DNA of 34,315 nt, taken from positions 1 through 34,315 of the forward strand of contig JAHEGN010000017.1 in the NCBI GenBank assembly GCA_024645085.1. Reading direction: 5' to 3'. This DNA comes from Rhodobiaceae bacterium. GTDB lineage: Bacteria > Pseudomonadota > Alphaproteobacteria > RS24. This document shows, one piece after another, positions 23,441 through 32,510 of the stretch (position 1 is its first letter; every line of letters begins with the position of its first letter). The notes under the pieces were generated by a model that worked only from the letters and a program-made list of their open reading frames with translations, was not told where the DNA came from and made no database searches. Made by a program: the position numbers and the translations under genes.

Positions 23441-24655
23441 ATGACATATTTCAGCTTTCTGCGCCGCCATGCTGGCTTTTTATTCTTCGGCTTTAGCATG
23501 ATGGGGTTGTCGAATTTTGGTCAGACATTTTTCATCTCCCTACATAGCGCAGAAATCAAAGCGAGTTTTGGCCTGAGCAACACCAGTTTTGGCGCGCTTT
23601 ATTCATCGGTGACTTTGCTCAGCGGGCTGGCGCTTTTATATTCTGGCCGCCTCATTGACCATTGGTCTTTGCCACGTTTTACCGCTTTGACATTGGTCGG
23701 CTTTGCCGCCGGCTGTTTGCTCATGGGGCTGGCAGAAAATGTAATCGCGCTGGCCATCGCCCTATTTTTACTGCGCCATTTTGGTCAGGGGCTGAGCAGC
23801 CATACGGGCATGACCGCCATCTCGCGCGCTTTCACCGCGCAGCGCGGGCGGGCGGTGGCGTTTATTCAGCTTGGCTATGCAACCACAGAAGGCGTGTTTC
23901 CGCTTTTGTTGATTGGCGTATTAATGTGGGTCGGCTGGCAGCAAAGCTGGCTTTTGGCGGGTGGCTTCTTGCTATTCATTGCCTTGCCGGTGCAGGCTTA
24001 TTTCTCGCGCTTTGCGCCCGCCGCACAAGCCGACGAGGCCGATACGGGGCATGGCGCCATCGTCGCTGGCCGTCGCGAGGTTTTGCGTGACATTCGTTTC
24101 TACATGCTGTTGCCGCTCTATACCGCCTCCCCATTTTTGCTGACCGGCATGTTTTTTCATCAAGTGCAATTGGCGCAAGCCTATCAATGGTCACTCACCG
24201 CTTTGGCCAGCGCCTTCGCTTTTTACGCTGTCACGAAAATCATCACCTCGCTTATTTTCGGGGCTTTGGTTGACCGCTATACCAGCCTGCGCTTATTTCC
24301 CTTTGCCTTTGTGCCGCTGGCCCTTGGCTTTGCGGTTTTGCTGTTCCCGACATTCATTCCCGCCGCCATTGCGCCGTTTGCTTATTTGATTTTCATGGGG
24401 GTGAATTTGGGCATGGCGGCGCCATTGAGTGGCGCTTTATGGCCAGAATTATTTGGCACGAAAAACCTTGGCGCCATTCGCTCCATGACCACGGCGATTG
24501 TCATTTTTTCAACCGCCGCCGCGCCGGTTTTATTCAGCGCCTTGCTTGATATGGGGGTTGGTTTTGGCGCCATCAGCAGCGCCTGTATTGGCTATTTAAT
24601 TCTATGCGGCGGACTTGCCTTTCTCGCATCACGCATTACACTCGCTGGCAGATAG
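23441..24655 (+). CDS. MFS transporter
   Basis: A 404-residue membrane protein with about twelve hydrophobic segments. The start (HAGFLFFGFSMMGLSNFGQTFFISLHSAEIKASFGLSN) and the loop GRLIDHWSLPR between TM2 and TM3 match the major facilitator superfamily, as does GALVDRYTSLRLFP in the second half. It resembles the oxalate/formate-antiporter-like branch, but the substrate cannot be assigned. The ribosome-binding site is weak (AGAAGG lies too far upstream). It is followed after 10 bases by the Nudix gene, probably in one transcript. Confidence 0.9.
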   Translation: MTYFSFLRRHAGFLFFGFSMMGLSNFGQTFFISLHSAEIKASFGLSNTSFGALYSSVTLLSGLALLYSGRLIDHWSLPRFTALTLVGFAAGCLLMGLAENVIALAIALFLLRHFGQGLSSHTGMTAISRAFTAQRGRAVAFIQLGYATTEGVFPLLLIGVLMWVGWQQSWLLAGGFLLFIALPVQAYFSRFAPAAQADEADTGHGAIVAGRREVLRDIRFYMLLPLYTASPFLLTGMFFHQVQLAQAYQWSLTALASAFAFYAVTKIITSLIFGALVDRYTSLRLFPFAFVPLALGFAVLLFPTFIPAAIAPFAYLIFMGVNLGMAAPLSGALWPELFGTKNLGAIRSMTTAIVIFSTAAAPVLFSALLDMGVGFGAISSACIGYLILCGGLAFLASRITLAGR

Positions 24656-24665
24656 GGAGACGACA

Positions 24666-25448
24666 ATGAGTGAGGCAGAAAACTTTATCGCTGCGGCGAC
24701 AGTGATGATTGTGCGCGATGGCGTCGCCGGTCTGGAAGTATTTATGGTGGTGCGCCATCACCAAATTGACTTTGCCTCTGGCGCTTTAGTGTTTCCCGGC
24801 GGCAAGGTAGATGCGGCAGATTATGACGCCACATTGCGCAATTTTTGCCCGAATTCGGACGGCTTTTCTGACACTGAATTGGCCCTGCGTATTGCCTCGA
24901 TCCGCGAGTCTTTCGAGGAATGCGGCATTCTCATGGCGCGCGAAAAGGGGCAGAGCGACTTTGTCTCGGCTCAGCGTTTGGCGCAATTGGAAAACTGGCG
25001 CACCCGATTTAACAATCGCGACGCCACCATGCTGGCTTTCGCCGAAGAAGAAGGGCTTGAGTTTGCCGTCGATGCGCTCGGTCACTTTGCGCATTGGAAA
25101 ACCCCCGACATGATGAAAAAGCGCTTTGACACTTATTTCTATTTAGTGCGCGCGCCGCAAGACCATATTGGTTTGCACGATGGCAGTGAAAGCGTCGATA
25201 GTGTCTGGTTGACGCCGCAGCAGGCCATGGATGACGCCGATGCGGGCACGCGGACGGTGATTTTTCCAACCCGTATGAATTTGCAAAAATTAGCTGAGCG
25301 CAATGACGTCGCTGAAGCGATTGCCAAATGCGGTGATGTGGTCACTGTGCAGCCATTTATTGAAGTCGATGGCGATAAAAAATATCTCCGCATTCAGGCC
25401 AATGCAGGTTATGGCGACCCGCGCGAAGACATCACCGGCGGCATGTAA
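24666..25448 (+). CDS. Nudix hydrolase with an insertion in the Nudix box (NUDT19-like)
   Basis: A 260-residue Nudix-family pyrophosphohydrolase. The start of the box is FPGGKVD (43-49); the catalytic helix RESFEECGIL is at 80-89 (REUXEEXGU). The two parts are separated by about 30 residues instead of the usual short loop. Such an insertion is known for NUDT19, a CoA diphosphatase, so hydrolysis of CoA or acyl-CoA is a reasonable hypothesis. The ATG at 24666 has AGGGAGACGACA before it; longer frames overlap the MFS gene. The stop directly abuts the converging NAD kinase stop. Confidence 0.9.
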   Translation: MSEAENFIAAATVMIVRDGVAGLEVFMVVRHHQIDFASGALVFPGGKVDAADYDATLRNFCPNSDGFSDTELALRIASIRESFEECGILMAREKGQSDFVSAQRLAQLENWRTRFNNRDATMLAFAEEEGLEFAVDALGHFAHWKTPDMMKKRFDTYFYLVRAPQDHIGLHDGSESVDSVWLTPQQAMDDADAGTRTVIFPTRMNLQKLAERNDVAEAIAKCGDVVTVQPFIEVDGDKKYLRIQANAGYGDPREDITGGM

Positions 25449-26228
25449 TTACGGGCTGAATTGCTCAGCCAAAATCCGCTCATCAAGACTATGGTCAGCA
25501 TCAAACAACATGAACAGCTGATGGCTGCGGTCTTGTTTAATCTCGACTTCAATGACGTCACGAAATTCAGCGTGATCGGCGACCGCGCTGACCGGACGTT
25601 TGTCGGCCTCTTGGGTTTTAATAATGACTTGCGCCTTTTCCGGTAAAACCGCGCCGCGCCAGCGTCTCGGCCGGAAAGCAGAAATTGGCGTTAACGCCAG
25701 AAGTGCCGCATCAATGGGTAAAATCGGCCCATGCGCAGATAAATTATAGGCGGTGCTACCGGCTGGCGTTGCCACTAAAACCCCGTCGCAAATCAATTCT
25801 TCCATGCGCACGCGCCCATCAATAGAAATTTCTAGCTTGGCGGCTTGCGCTGTTTCGCGCAGCAGTGACACTTCATTAATGGCCAATGCCTCATGGGTTT
25901 CGCCACTGGCGGTTTTGGCAATCACTTTCAGCGGGTGCAGCAAAGATAATTTGGCTTGGCTGAGGCGGTCAATCAGCCCATCTTCTTCAAACCGGTTCAT
26001 CAAAAAACCGATGGAGCCATGGTTCATACCAAAAATTGGCGTGCCATTTTTCATATTGGCATGCAGTGTTTGCAGCATGAGCCCGTCGCCGCCTAGCGCA
26101 ATAATCACGTCGGCTTGGTCGACCTCGACACCATTATAGCGGGCATGCAAACTCTGCCGCGCCGCTTCAGCATCTGGATTATTGCTGGCAACAAAAGCCA
26201 GCTTTCGGGTGTCGAGTTTCTGTGTCAT
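25449..26228 (-). CDS. nadK: NAD kinase
   Basis: A 259-residue enzyme that phosphorylates NAD to NADP. The signature GGDG is at 46-49 ([16 protein letters not shown]), then [13 protein letters not shown], the NE motif in [11 protein letters not shown] and the Gly-rich [15 protein letters not shown]. Length and order are standard. The start used is the ATG at 26228; an in-frame ATG at 26252 adds eight residues with no better ribosome-binding site. It is divergent from glpK across 92 bases and abuts the Nudix gene at its 3' end. Confidence 0.96.
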   Translation of the reverse strand: MTQKLDTRKLAFVASNNPDAEAARQSLHARYNGVEVDQADVIIALGGDGLMLQTLHANMKNGTPIFGMNHGSIGFLMNRFEEDGLIDRLSQAKLSLLHPLKVIAKTASGETHEALAINEVSLLRETAQAAKLEISIDGRVRMEELICDGVLVATPAGSTAYNLSAHGPILPIDAALLALTPISAFRPRRWRGAVLPEKAQVIIKTQEADKRPVSAVADHAEFRDVIEVEIKQDRSHQLFMLFDADHSLDERILAEQFSP

Positions 26229-26273
26229 TCTACGGCCTATAACATGGTGCACTTATATTGCATAGTTTGAGTA

Positions 26274-26289
26274 TCACGGTTTAGCGTGA
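26274..26289. repeat. Short inverted repeat between nadK and glpK
   Basis: TCACG (26274-26278) and CGTGA (26285-26289) pair around six bases, 31 bases before the glpK ATG. It could be part of an operator or a weak hairpin. The five-base arms are short enough to arise by chance. Confidence 0.3.
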
Positions 26290-26320
26290 AATGCATTAGC
26301 GCAACCGGCAGGAGAAAAAT

Positions 26321-27826
26321 ATGAGCGACCAGTTTATTCTCAGTATTGATCAAGGCACAACCTCTTCGCGGGCTTTGGCCTTTGCTCGCAATGGTCAAGT
26401 GCTCGGCCTTGGGCAAAGCGAATTCCGGCAAATTTTCCCAGCCGATGGGTGGGTGGAACACGACGCGTTGGAAATTTGGCAGACCACGCTGCAAGTATGT
26501 CGGCAAGTGTTGGATGAAAACGGCGCCGAAAATTGCGCCGGTATTGGCATTACAAATCAACGCGAAACCGTCGTTTTATGGGATCGTGCCACCAGCCAGC
26601 CGTTGGCCAATGCCATTGTTTGGCAAGACCGGCGCACCGCAGAATTTTGTGACGATTTGAAAATGCAAGGTCATGAGGCCATGGTCAGCGCCAAAACCGG
26701 CCTCTTGCTCGACCCCTATTTCTCGGCCAGCAAGCTCGCTTGGCTGCTTGACCATATCGATGGCGCGCGGGCGCGGGCGGAAGCTGGCGAGCTTGCCTTT
26801 GGCACAATTGATAGTTGGCTGGTTTGGCAATTGACCAATGGGCAGGCGCATGTCACCGACGCCAGCAATGCCGCGCGCACCTCGCTATTTAACATTCACG
26901 ACAATCAATGGGATGAAGACTTATTAGCGCTGTTCAATATTCCTGCCAGCCTATTGCCGGAAGTCCGCGATAATGCCGCTGATTTCGGCCATAGTGAGGC
27001 CTCGGTTTTGGGCGCAAGCCTACCGATTTGTGGCATGGCTGGCGACCAGCAGGCGGCGACCATTGGTCAGGCGTGTTTTCAAACCGGCATGATTAAGTCA
27101 ACCTATGGCACCGGCTGTTTTGTCTTGGCCAATACGGGCACGCGGGCGGTGGCGTCGCAAAACCGTTTGCTGACGACCATTGGCTATCGGCTTAATGGCC
27201 AAACCTATTACGCCCTTGAGGGTAGTATTTTCATGGCTGGCGCGATTATTCAATGGCTGCGCGATGGCTTGCAAATTATTGAAAAAGCGTCGCAGACGCA
27301 AGCGCTGGCCGAGCAGGCGCGGGCTGACAGCCAAGTGGTGATGGTGCCTGCATTCACCGGCCTTGGCGCGCCGCATTGGGCGCCCAATGCGCGGGCGGCG
27401 ATTTTTAACATGACCCGCGATACCGGGCGGGCTGAAATTGTCCGTGCGGCGCTTGAAGCGGTGAGTTTGCAAACCGCCGATTTAATGCAGGCAATTGGCG
27501 ATGATATGGCGGCGGCTGGCCTCGATGTGCCGCCTCATTTGCGGGTTGATGGCGGCATGGTGGCCAATGATTGGTTATGCCAAAACCTCGCCGATATGTG
27601 CGACTGCCCAATCGACCGGCCAGAAATCACCGAAACTACGGCGCTCGGCGCCGCCATGCTGGCCATGTTGCAGCTTGGTTGGTTTGCCAATTTGCAAGAC
27701 TTAGCGGCCAATTGGGCGCTGCAAAGCCAGTTTGAGCCGTCCATGGATGCAGCGCACAGAGCGGCAAAAAAACACATTTGGCAACTTGCCATAAATCGTG
27801 TTTTGCATGATGATAGGTTAAATTAA
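26321..27826 (+). CDS. glpK: Glycerol kinase
   Basis: A 501-residue FGGY-family kinase that phosphorylates glycerol to sn-glycerol-3-phosphate with ATP. The N-terminal [11 protein letters not shown] (phosphate 1 loop), [27 protein letters not shown] and [10 protein letters not shown] are diagnostic of glycerol kinase among FGGY enzymes. [15 protein letters not shown] and [15 protein letters not shown] complete the ATP and adenosine sites. AGGAG lies at optimal distance before the ATG. No glpD, glpF or glpR accompanies it here. The next gene, a class II aldolase/adducin homologue, follows after 59 bases and may or may not be cotranscribed. Confidence 0.98.
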   Translation: MSDQFILSIDQGTTSSRALAFARNGQVLGLGQSEFRQIFPADGWVEHDALEIWQTTLQVCRQVLDENGAENCAGIGITNQRETVVLWDRATSQPLANAIVWQDRRTAEFCDDLKMQGHEAMVSAKTGLLLDPYFSASKLAWLLDHIDGARARAEAGELAFGTIDSWLVWQLTNGQAHVTDASNAARTSLFNIHDNQWDEDLLALFNIPASLLPEVRDNAADFGHSEASVLGASLPICGMAGDQQAATIGQACFQTGMIKSTYGTGCFVLANTGTRAVASQNRLLTTIGYRLNGQTYYALEGSIFMAGAIIQWLRDGLQIIEKASQTQALAEQARADSQVVMVPAFTGLGAPHWAPNARAAIFNMTRDTGRAEIVRAALEAVSLQTADLMQAIGDDMAAAGLDVPPHLRVDGGMVANDWLCQNLADMCDCPIDRPEITETTALGAAMLAMLQLGWFANLQDLAANWALQSQFEPSMDAAHRAAKKHIWQLAINRVLHDDRLN

Positions 27827-27885
27827 AACCTGGCGCTGGGCCGCGATACATTGCCCGCGTCAACACAATTAATGGGGAGATAAAA

Positions 27886-28650
27886 ATGTCAGCTGCAGAA
27901 GAAATGAAAAGCGTCAAAGATTTGGTCAGTGCCGAAGAATGGGCCTTGCGGGTAGATTTGGCCGCGACCTATCGTTTGATTGCCATGTATGGCTGGGATG
28001 ATATGATTTTCACGCATATTTCCGTGCGCGTGCCGGGGCCAGAACACCATTTTCTGATCAACCCTTATGGCATGTTGTTTGAAGAAATCACCGCCTCCAG
28101 CTTGGTTAAAATTGACCTTGAGGGCAATATCGTTATGGATAGCCCGTATTTCGTCAATCCAGCCGGTTTCACCATTCACTCGGCCATTCACTCGGCCCGT
28201 GAAGATGCGCAATGCGTGTTGCACGTGCACACAGATGATGGTGTGGCCGTGTCAGCGCAAAAGGACGGCTTGCTGCCAATTTCCCAACCTTCGATGTTGG
28301 TGATACCGAATTTGGCCTATCACGACTATGAGGGCGTGGCGCTTAACTTAGATGAACGCGAGCGTTTGATTAACGATATTGGCGACAAAAAACTGCTCAT
28401 GCTGCGCAATCACGGCACGCTGGCGGTGGGCGAAAATTGCGCCTTGGCCTTTGTCGCCATTTATTTCCTTGAGCGCGCCTGTACAGCACAAGTTCGTGCC
28501 CAAGTGGCAGAATTGAACATGCCGAGTAAAGAAGCCTTGGCGACCACTGAGGCACAGTCATCAACCCTGTTCACCTCTGGCGTTGATATGCTGGCGTGGC
28601 CGGCTTTATTGCGCAAATTGGATCGCCTCGATCCATCATTCCGCGATTAA
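27886..28650 (+). CDS. Class II aldolase/adducin family protein
   Basis: A 254-residue single-domain class II aldolase/adducin homologue. Likely zinc ligands are His113 and His115 (HVHTDDG) and His176 (RNHGTL). The N-terminal LAATYRLIAMYGWDDMIFTHISVRVP and NPYGMLFEEITASSLVKID are typical of the large group annotated only as class II aldolase/adducin. Characterised members cleave sugar phosphates such as fuculose-1-phosphate; this subgroup has no established substrate to my knowledge. GGGGAG gives a strong ribosome-binding site. The next gene starts only about 12 bases after its TAA, so the two share a transcript. Confidence 0.92.
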   Translation: MSAAEEMKSVKDLVSAEEWALRVDLAATYRLIAMYGWDDMIFTHISVRVPGPEHHFLINPYGMLFEEITASSLVKIDLEGNIVMDSPYFVNPAGFTIHSAIHSAREDAQCVLHVHTDDGVAVSAQKDGLLPISQPSMLVIPNLAYHDYEGVALNLDERERLINDIGDKKLLMLRNHGTLAVGENCALAFVAIYFLERACTAQVRAQVAELNMPSKEALATTEAQSSTLFTSGVDMLAWPALLRKLDRLDPSFRD

Positions 28651-28662
28651 TTGGAGTTTAAT

Positions 28663-29127
28663 TTGACAATCTATCGGCATATTTTTTCCGCCCTTGCGGT
28701 AACCGGCATGGTGTTCACCATGTCGGCGCAGGCGGCGCATCATGGCAAGCATGACTCCAATGTCGATGCGGTTGTCGAAAAACGCATTGATAATTTCAAG
28801 ACCAGCGGTCGCGATATTCAGGCGATTTTCAAAACCCATTTGGGGGCAGGCGATTTTGCCGCCATTGAAGCAGCGGCGACAAAAATGGCCGACTGGGCCG
28901 ATAAAATGCCAGTGTATTTTCCCCAAGGCAGCAAAAGCGAAGGCGCCAAGCCTGCGATTTGGGAAAACCAAGATGATTTCTCAAATAAAGCGGCAGCCAA
29001 TGCAGCAGCAGCGCGGCATTTAGCGGCCATGGCCGCGAGTGGCGATAAGGCTAAAACCGCGCAAGCGGCGAAAGATTTGGGCGCCACATGCAAATCCTGT
29101 CATCAATCCTACCGCAATAAGAAATAA
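28663..29127 (+). CDS. Cytochrome c' (class II c-type cytochrome)
   Basis: A 154-residue protein with a signal peptide (MTIYRHIFSALAVTGMVFTM, cleavage after SAQA) and a mature four-helix-bundle-like sequence. The single haem site CKSCH lies at the extreme C-terminus, the hallmark of cytochrome c'. Such periplasmic proteins bind NO/CO or transfer electrons. The start is unusual: a TTG at 28663 with GGAG six bases before, since the first ATG in frame lies inside the signal peptide. It converges, 22 bases away, on the cytochrome b561 gene; b561/c' pairs are a recurrent neighbourhood and may exchange electrons. Confidence 0.92.
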   Translation: MTIYRHIFSALAVTGMVFTMSAQAAHHGKHDSNVDAVVEKRIDNFKTSGRDIQAIFKTHLGAGDFAAIEAAATKMADWADKMPVYFPQGSKSEGAKPAIWENQDDFSNKAAANAAAARHLAAMAASGDKAKTAQAAKDLGATCKSCHQSYRNKK

Positions 29128-29149
29128 TCCAGTCAGCGTCAGCACCGCC

Positions 29150-29806
29150 TCAATAATTTGGTGTCAGCAAGGCGAGAGACAAAGCGCCAGCGACACAAAT
29201 AACCAATAGTCCCACCCCATAACGGCTGCGCGTCGGGCTAATTGGCGCGCCCATATTATTAGCAAAATCCGTGCCGCTGATCATCCGCGCTACCAGCGGC
29301 TCTTTGAGCCATATTTTATGCACCAAAATTGCCAATAAATGCAGGCCGACCAGCGGAATGACCAATAAATGTAACCGGTCGTGCCATTTGCCGGCGATTG
29401 GCGAAAATTGCGTAAAAAGCTCTGGCGCAATCACTGCCATTGGCCCGTCATATAAAATATCGTCGCTATTCCACGGGCCGGTGAGTGCCATGCCGCCAGT
29501 GACCGCGAACAGCGCCACCACGGCCAGCCCGCCGAGCGGATTATGACCGATGTAATGCGGTGGGCGACGCATCATAACCGCTGTGACATAGGCCCAAATA
29601 ATTTTTGGGCTGTGCAGCAGCGATGAAAATCGCGCCGTTTGATGGCCAACAAACCCCCAAATAAAGCGAAACACCAAGAGCCCAAGAGCGCTCAGACCAA
29701 ATAATTCATGCCCATTGGTAAAGCCATTTTCGCCGGAAATATAAGCGCCAATAATCACCACTGCAAAGCTCCAGTGAAACAGCCGCGTTGGCAGGTCCCA
29801 GCTCAT
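29150..29806 (-). CDS. Cytochrome b561 family protein
   Basis: A 218-residue membrane cytochrome b with about five hydrophobic segments. Candidate haem ligands are His11 (RLFHW), His33 (NGHELFG), and His142, His146 and His156 in KWHDRLHLLVIPLVGLHLLA. The opening WDLPTRLFHWSFA is the classic start of the Ni/Fe-hydrogenase-type b561 family. It would pass electrons between the quinone pool and a periplasmic partner, plausibly the cytochrome c' encoded next door. Its ATG overlaps the stop of the CobW gene (ATGA), so it is translationally coupled to the GTPase. Confidence 0.93.
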   Translation of the reverse strand: MSWDLPTRLFHWSFAVVIIGAYISGENGFTNGHELFGLSALGLLVFRFIWGFVGHQTARFSSLLHSPKIIWAYVTAVMMRRPPHYIGHNPLGGLAVVALFAVTGGMALTGPWNSDDILYDGPMAVIAPELFTQFSPIAGKWHDRLHLLVIPLVGLHLLAILVHKIWLKEPLVARMISGTDFANNMGAPISPTRSRYGVGLLVICVAGALSLALLTPNY

Positions 29807-30735
29807 TGCCTGGCCTCGGTTTGCCGGTGGGCGGGCAAGGGCGCCTGCGGCGTCAAAAGCTGCTCCAGGCTGGCGTCATCAGGCATATCTGGTTTGCCAA
29901 TCAACACAAAATGCCCCGACGGGCTGGCGTCAAAGGGTGATACAGAGCTTTGCCCGCCAGCGTAATGCAGCACATAAGCCCCTTCGGCATCGTGCAAAAC
30001 CGCTTTGGCGCGCAATAAATGTGGTGCCAGCGTGCTCAGGCTATTAAGCAAATCAAGTCGCGGCACAGGCGCCGTCATATGCGCCGACCACTGCCGCAAG
30101 TCATGCTTAATCTCTGCTTGCGCTGGCAATAGACCGGTCTCATTGAGGCCCAGCAAAACCTTTGCGTCAAACACCCCATGCTCAATTATGGCAATCGGCG
30201 TTGTTGGTTTTTGCGCTGCCAATTGCTGGCTAACGCTGTGCGTCTGGGCGGCGCTTGCCAAATCTGTTTTCGACAGCAGCAAAAAATGCCCAGCCGCAAT
30301 TTGCCGCTGATAATTATCCGCCAAATGTGGGTCATTGGCGTGGCGCTGATGGGCGAGGGCGTCGACCAGCGTAATAATACCGTCGAGGCGCAACTCCCGG
30401 TCAACTTGGGCAAAACCAGCAATCCGCGCCGGATCAGCGACGCCGCTGGCTTCAATCAAAATATGGTCTGGGCGCGGCGTTTGATTCATCACTTGCGCCA
30501 AAGCCAGCGTTAAATCATCGCCAATCGAGCAACACACGCAGCCATTGGCCAGCGATATTTGATTGCCATTTTGCGCCGCAATTAATTCGCTATCAATATT
30601 CAATGCGCCAAAGTCATTGACCAGCGCCGTCAATCGCCGCCCCTCAGCATGCGCCAAAAGATGGTTCAACAGGCTGGTTTTGCCCGTGCCGAGAAATCCG
30701 GCGATGATGGTGATGGGGACGACTTTATTGCTCAT
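29803..30735 (-). CDS. CobW/G3E-family GTPase (putative metallochaperone)
   Basis: A 310-residue COG0523 protein. The P-loop GFLGTGKT is at 13-20, NDFGALNIDSE follows at 40-50, the family metal motif GCVCC is at 65-69 (CxCC), ASGVADP is the G3-like region and SKTD the base-specificity motif. The C-terminal CobW domain is present. Members deliver zinc, cobalt or other metals to target enzymes or assist cobalamin synthesis. No cobalamin genes are nearby. It lies 3 bases after a metal-dependent amidohydrolase gene and overlaps the b561 gene by four bases, so all three should be one transcript. Confidence 0.95.
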   Translation of the reverse strand: MSNKVVPITIIAGFLGTGKTSLLNHLLAHAEGRRLTALVNDFGALNIDSELIAAQNGNQISLANGCVCCSIGDDLTLALAQVMNQTPRPDHILIEASGVADPARIAGFAQVDRELRLDGIITLVDALAHQRHANDPHLADNYQRQIAAGHFLLLSKTDLASAAQTHSVSQQLAAQKPTTPIAIIEHGVFDAKVLLGLNETGLLPAQAEIKHDLRQWSAHMTAPVPRLDLLNSLSTLAPHLLRAKAVLHDAEGAYVLHYAGGQSSVSPFDASPSGHFVLIGKPDMPDDASLEQLLTPQAPLPAHRQTEARQ

Positions 30736-30738
30736 TCT

Positions 30739-32394
30739 CTATTTTGCGCCGCGTTTATTGACGTGAACCTTGCCGCCCAAAATCGTGCCATAAACCGCAA
30801 TATCTTTCAAATGCGCGGCCTCAACTTGCAATGGGTCTGCTTCCAAAATTGCTACATCAGCGCGTTTGCCGACTTCAAGACTGCCAATTTCATGGTCCAT
30901 ATGCAGCGAATAGGCGGCCCCCATTGTGATGGCATAAAGCGCTTGTTCGACCGTCAGTTTTTCCGTCTCGCCGCCCAATTTCACCCCTTTGGAGCTCACC
31001 CGATTGACCGCACACCAAGCGGTAAATAGCGGCGCCAATGCTGTCACTGGCGCATCAGAGTGAATGGCCACGGGCACGTTTTCCGCCAGCGCCCCGCCGG
31101 CATCATCCAGTCGAGCGGCGCGTTCGGGGCCCATGGTGATGTTAATATGCGCATCACCCCAATAATATAAATGATTGGAAAACAGATTAACCCCAACCCC
31201 CAATTTGGCCATGCGCTTAAATTGCGCTCGATTGGCCATTTGGCAATGTTGCAATGTATGGCGGTGGTCGGGCCATGGGTTTTCGCGCAAGGCCGCTTCA
31301 ATCGCATCAAGCGCCACATCTGTGCATTCGTCGCCATTGGTGTGAATGTGAATCTGAATACCAGCCGCATGATAGGCTGAAATCAGCGCTTTCAACCGGT
31401 CGGGCTCAATATACCAAAGGCCATTATCGGCGCCGTTGAAATAGCCGGGAAATTTAAGCCGCGCGCTAAATCCTTGAATCGAACCATCAGCGACAAATTT
31501 AACCAGCGAAAACCGCAATTTATCGGTTTGCTGGCTTTGTAATTCCTGAATTCTGGCAATACCGGCTTGCGGGTCGGCGCCGCCGCCTTGAAAAGCCACC
31601 ACCAAGCGCATGGGAAAACTATCTTGCGAAACAGTGTCGCGCATGGTTTGCACCGCCTCAACCGGCACTGGATTGGCCAAATCAGTGGCCGTGGTGACGC
31701 CGGTTTGGCGCGCCACATTGGCGAAATTTATCAGCGTTTGGGCTGAGCCCGCCGCCCCCAAAAGATCCAGCCCCGTGGTGCGCATTGCCATATACATGCC
31801 CAATTGCCCCAAAAATTCACCCGATGGGTGGCCATTTTCGTCGCGCCGCACCGCCTCATTATTATCGCCCGGTGTCACGCCGGCTTGCTCAATCACCAGA
31901 CTATTGGTGTTGAGAATATGCAAAGAGGCGTGCAGCACAATCACCGGACAATCCGTGCTGACCTTGTCCAAGTCGGCCGTATTCATCCGCCGTCCGTCGA
32001 AAAAGATCGGGTCAAATCCCCAGGCAATCAGCGGTTGGGTTTTATCGTCGCGCTGCTGGTTAATCTGCGACAGGCGGGCGACAACATCGTCAATCGATTT
32101 CAAACCAGCAATCACATTGCCGTCCGGCCCCTCGCGGTCGTAATAGCCGACATAGTCATAATTCCAGAACAGGCCTTCCATCATATGCGTGTGGCCCTCG
32201 ACAAAGCCGGGCATTAAAATTTTATCGCTCAAGCTTTCGTCAATTGGCATGTCGCCCCAAGCCTGCCGCCATTGCGCAATATGGCTGGCGTCGCCGACGG
32301 CGAGAATATGGCCATCGCGCACCGCCATATGAGTGGCGCGCGCTTGGCTTGGATTCATGGTGATGATTGATTTAGCTGCAAAAATAAGGCTCAT
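30739..32394 (-). CDS. YtcJ-like amidohydrolase (Amidohydro_3)
   Basis: A 551-residue metal-dependent hydrolase. The amidohydrolase signature MPGFVEGHTHMMEG has His68 and His70; later IHIHTNGDECTDVALDAI, HTLQHCQ and the catalytic Asp in AIHSDAPVTAL complete the metal site. The ending LEVGKRADVAILEADPL is typical of the family. It belongs to the YtcJ/N-substituted-formamide deformylase branch; the substrate is unknown and no signal peptide is present. The ATG at 32394 follows GGGGGA; an upstream in-frame ATG (32409) lies before that site. It heads the run amidohydrolase, CobW, b561 and is divergent from the GST gene across 116 bases. Confidence 0.93.
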   Translation of the reverse strand: MSLIFAAKSIITMNPSQARATHMAVRDGHILAVGDASHIAQWRQAWGDMPIDESLSDKILMPGFVEGHTHMMEGLFWNYDYVGYYDREGPDGNVIAGLKSIDDVVARLSQINQQRDDKTQPLIAWGFDPIFFDGRRMNTADLDKVSTDCPVIVLHASLHILNTNSLVIEQAGVTPGDNNEAVRRDENGHPSGEFLGQLGMYMAMRTTGLDLLGAAGSAQTLINFANVARQTGVTTATDLANPVPVEAVQTMRDTVSQDSFPMRLVVAFQGGGADPQAGIARIQELQSQQTDKLRFSLVKFVADGSIQGFSARLKFPGYFNGADNGLWYIEPDRLKALISAYHAAGIQIHIHTNGDECTDVALDAIEAALRENPWPDHRHTLQHCQMANRAQFKRMAKLGVGVNLFSNHLYYWGDAHINITMGPERAARLDDAGGALAENVPVAIHSDAPVTALAPLFTAWCAVNRVSSKGVKLGGETEKLTVEQALYAITMGAAYSLHMDHEIGSLEVGKRADVAILEADPLQVEAAHLKDIAVYGTILGGKVHVNKRGAK

Positions 32395-32510
32395 GATTTC
32401 CCCCAACAAGCGCCCACACTAGCATTGCTGCGGCCAAGGTCAAAGCTGTTGCTGCTTGCGCTGAGCCATGGCTTGGGTCAAAATGACCACAGTTTGTAAC
32501 GGAGATGATT

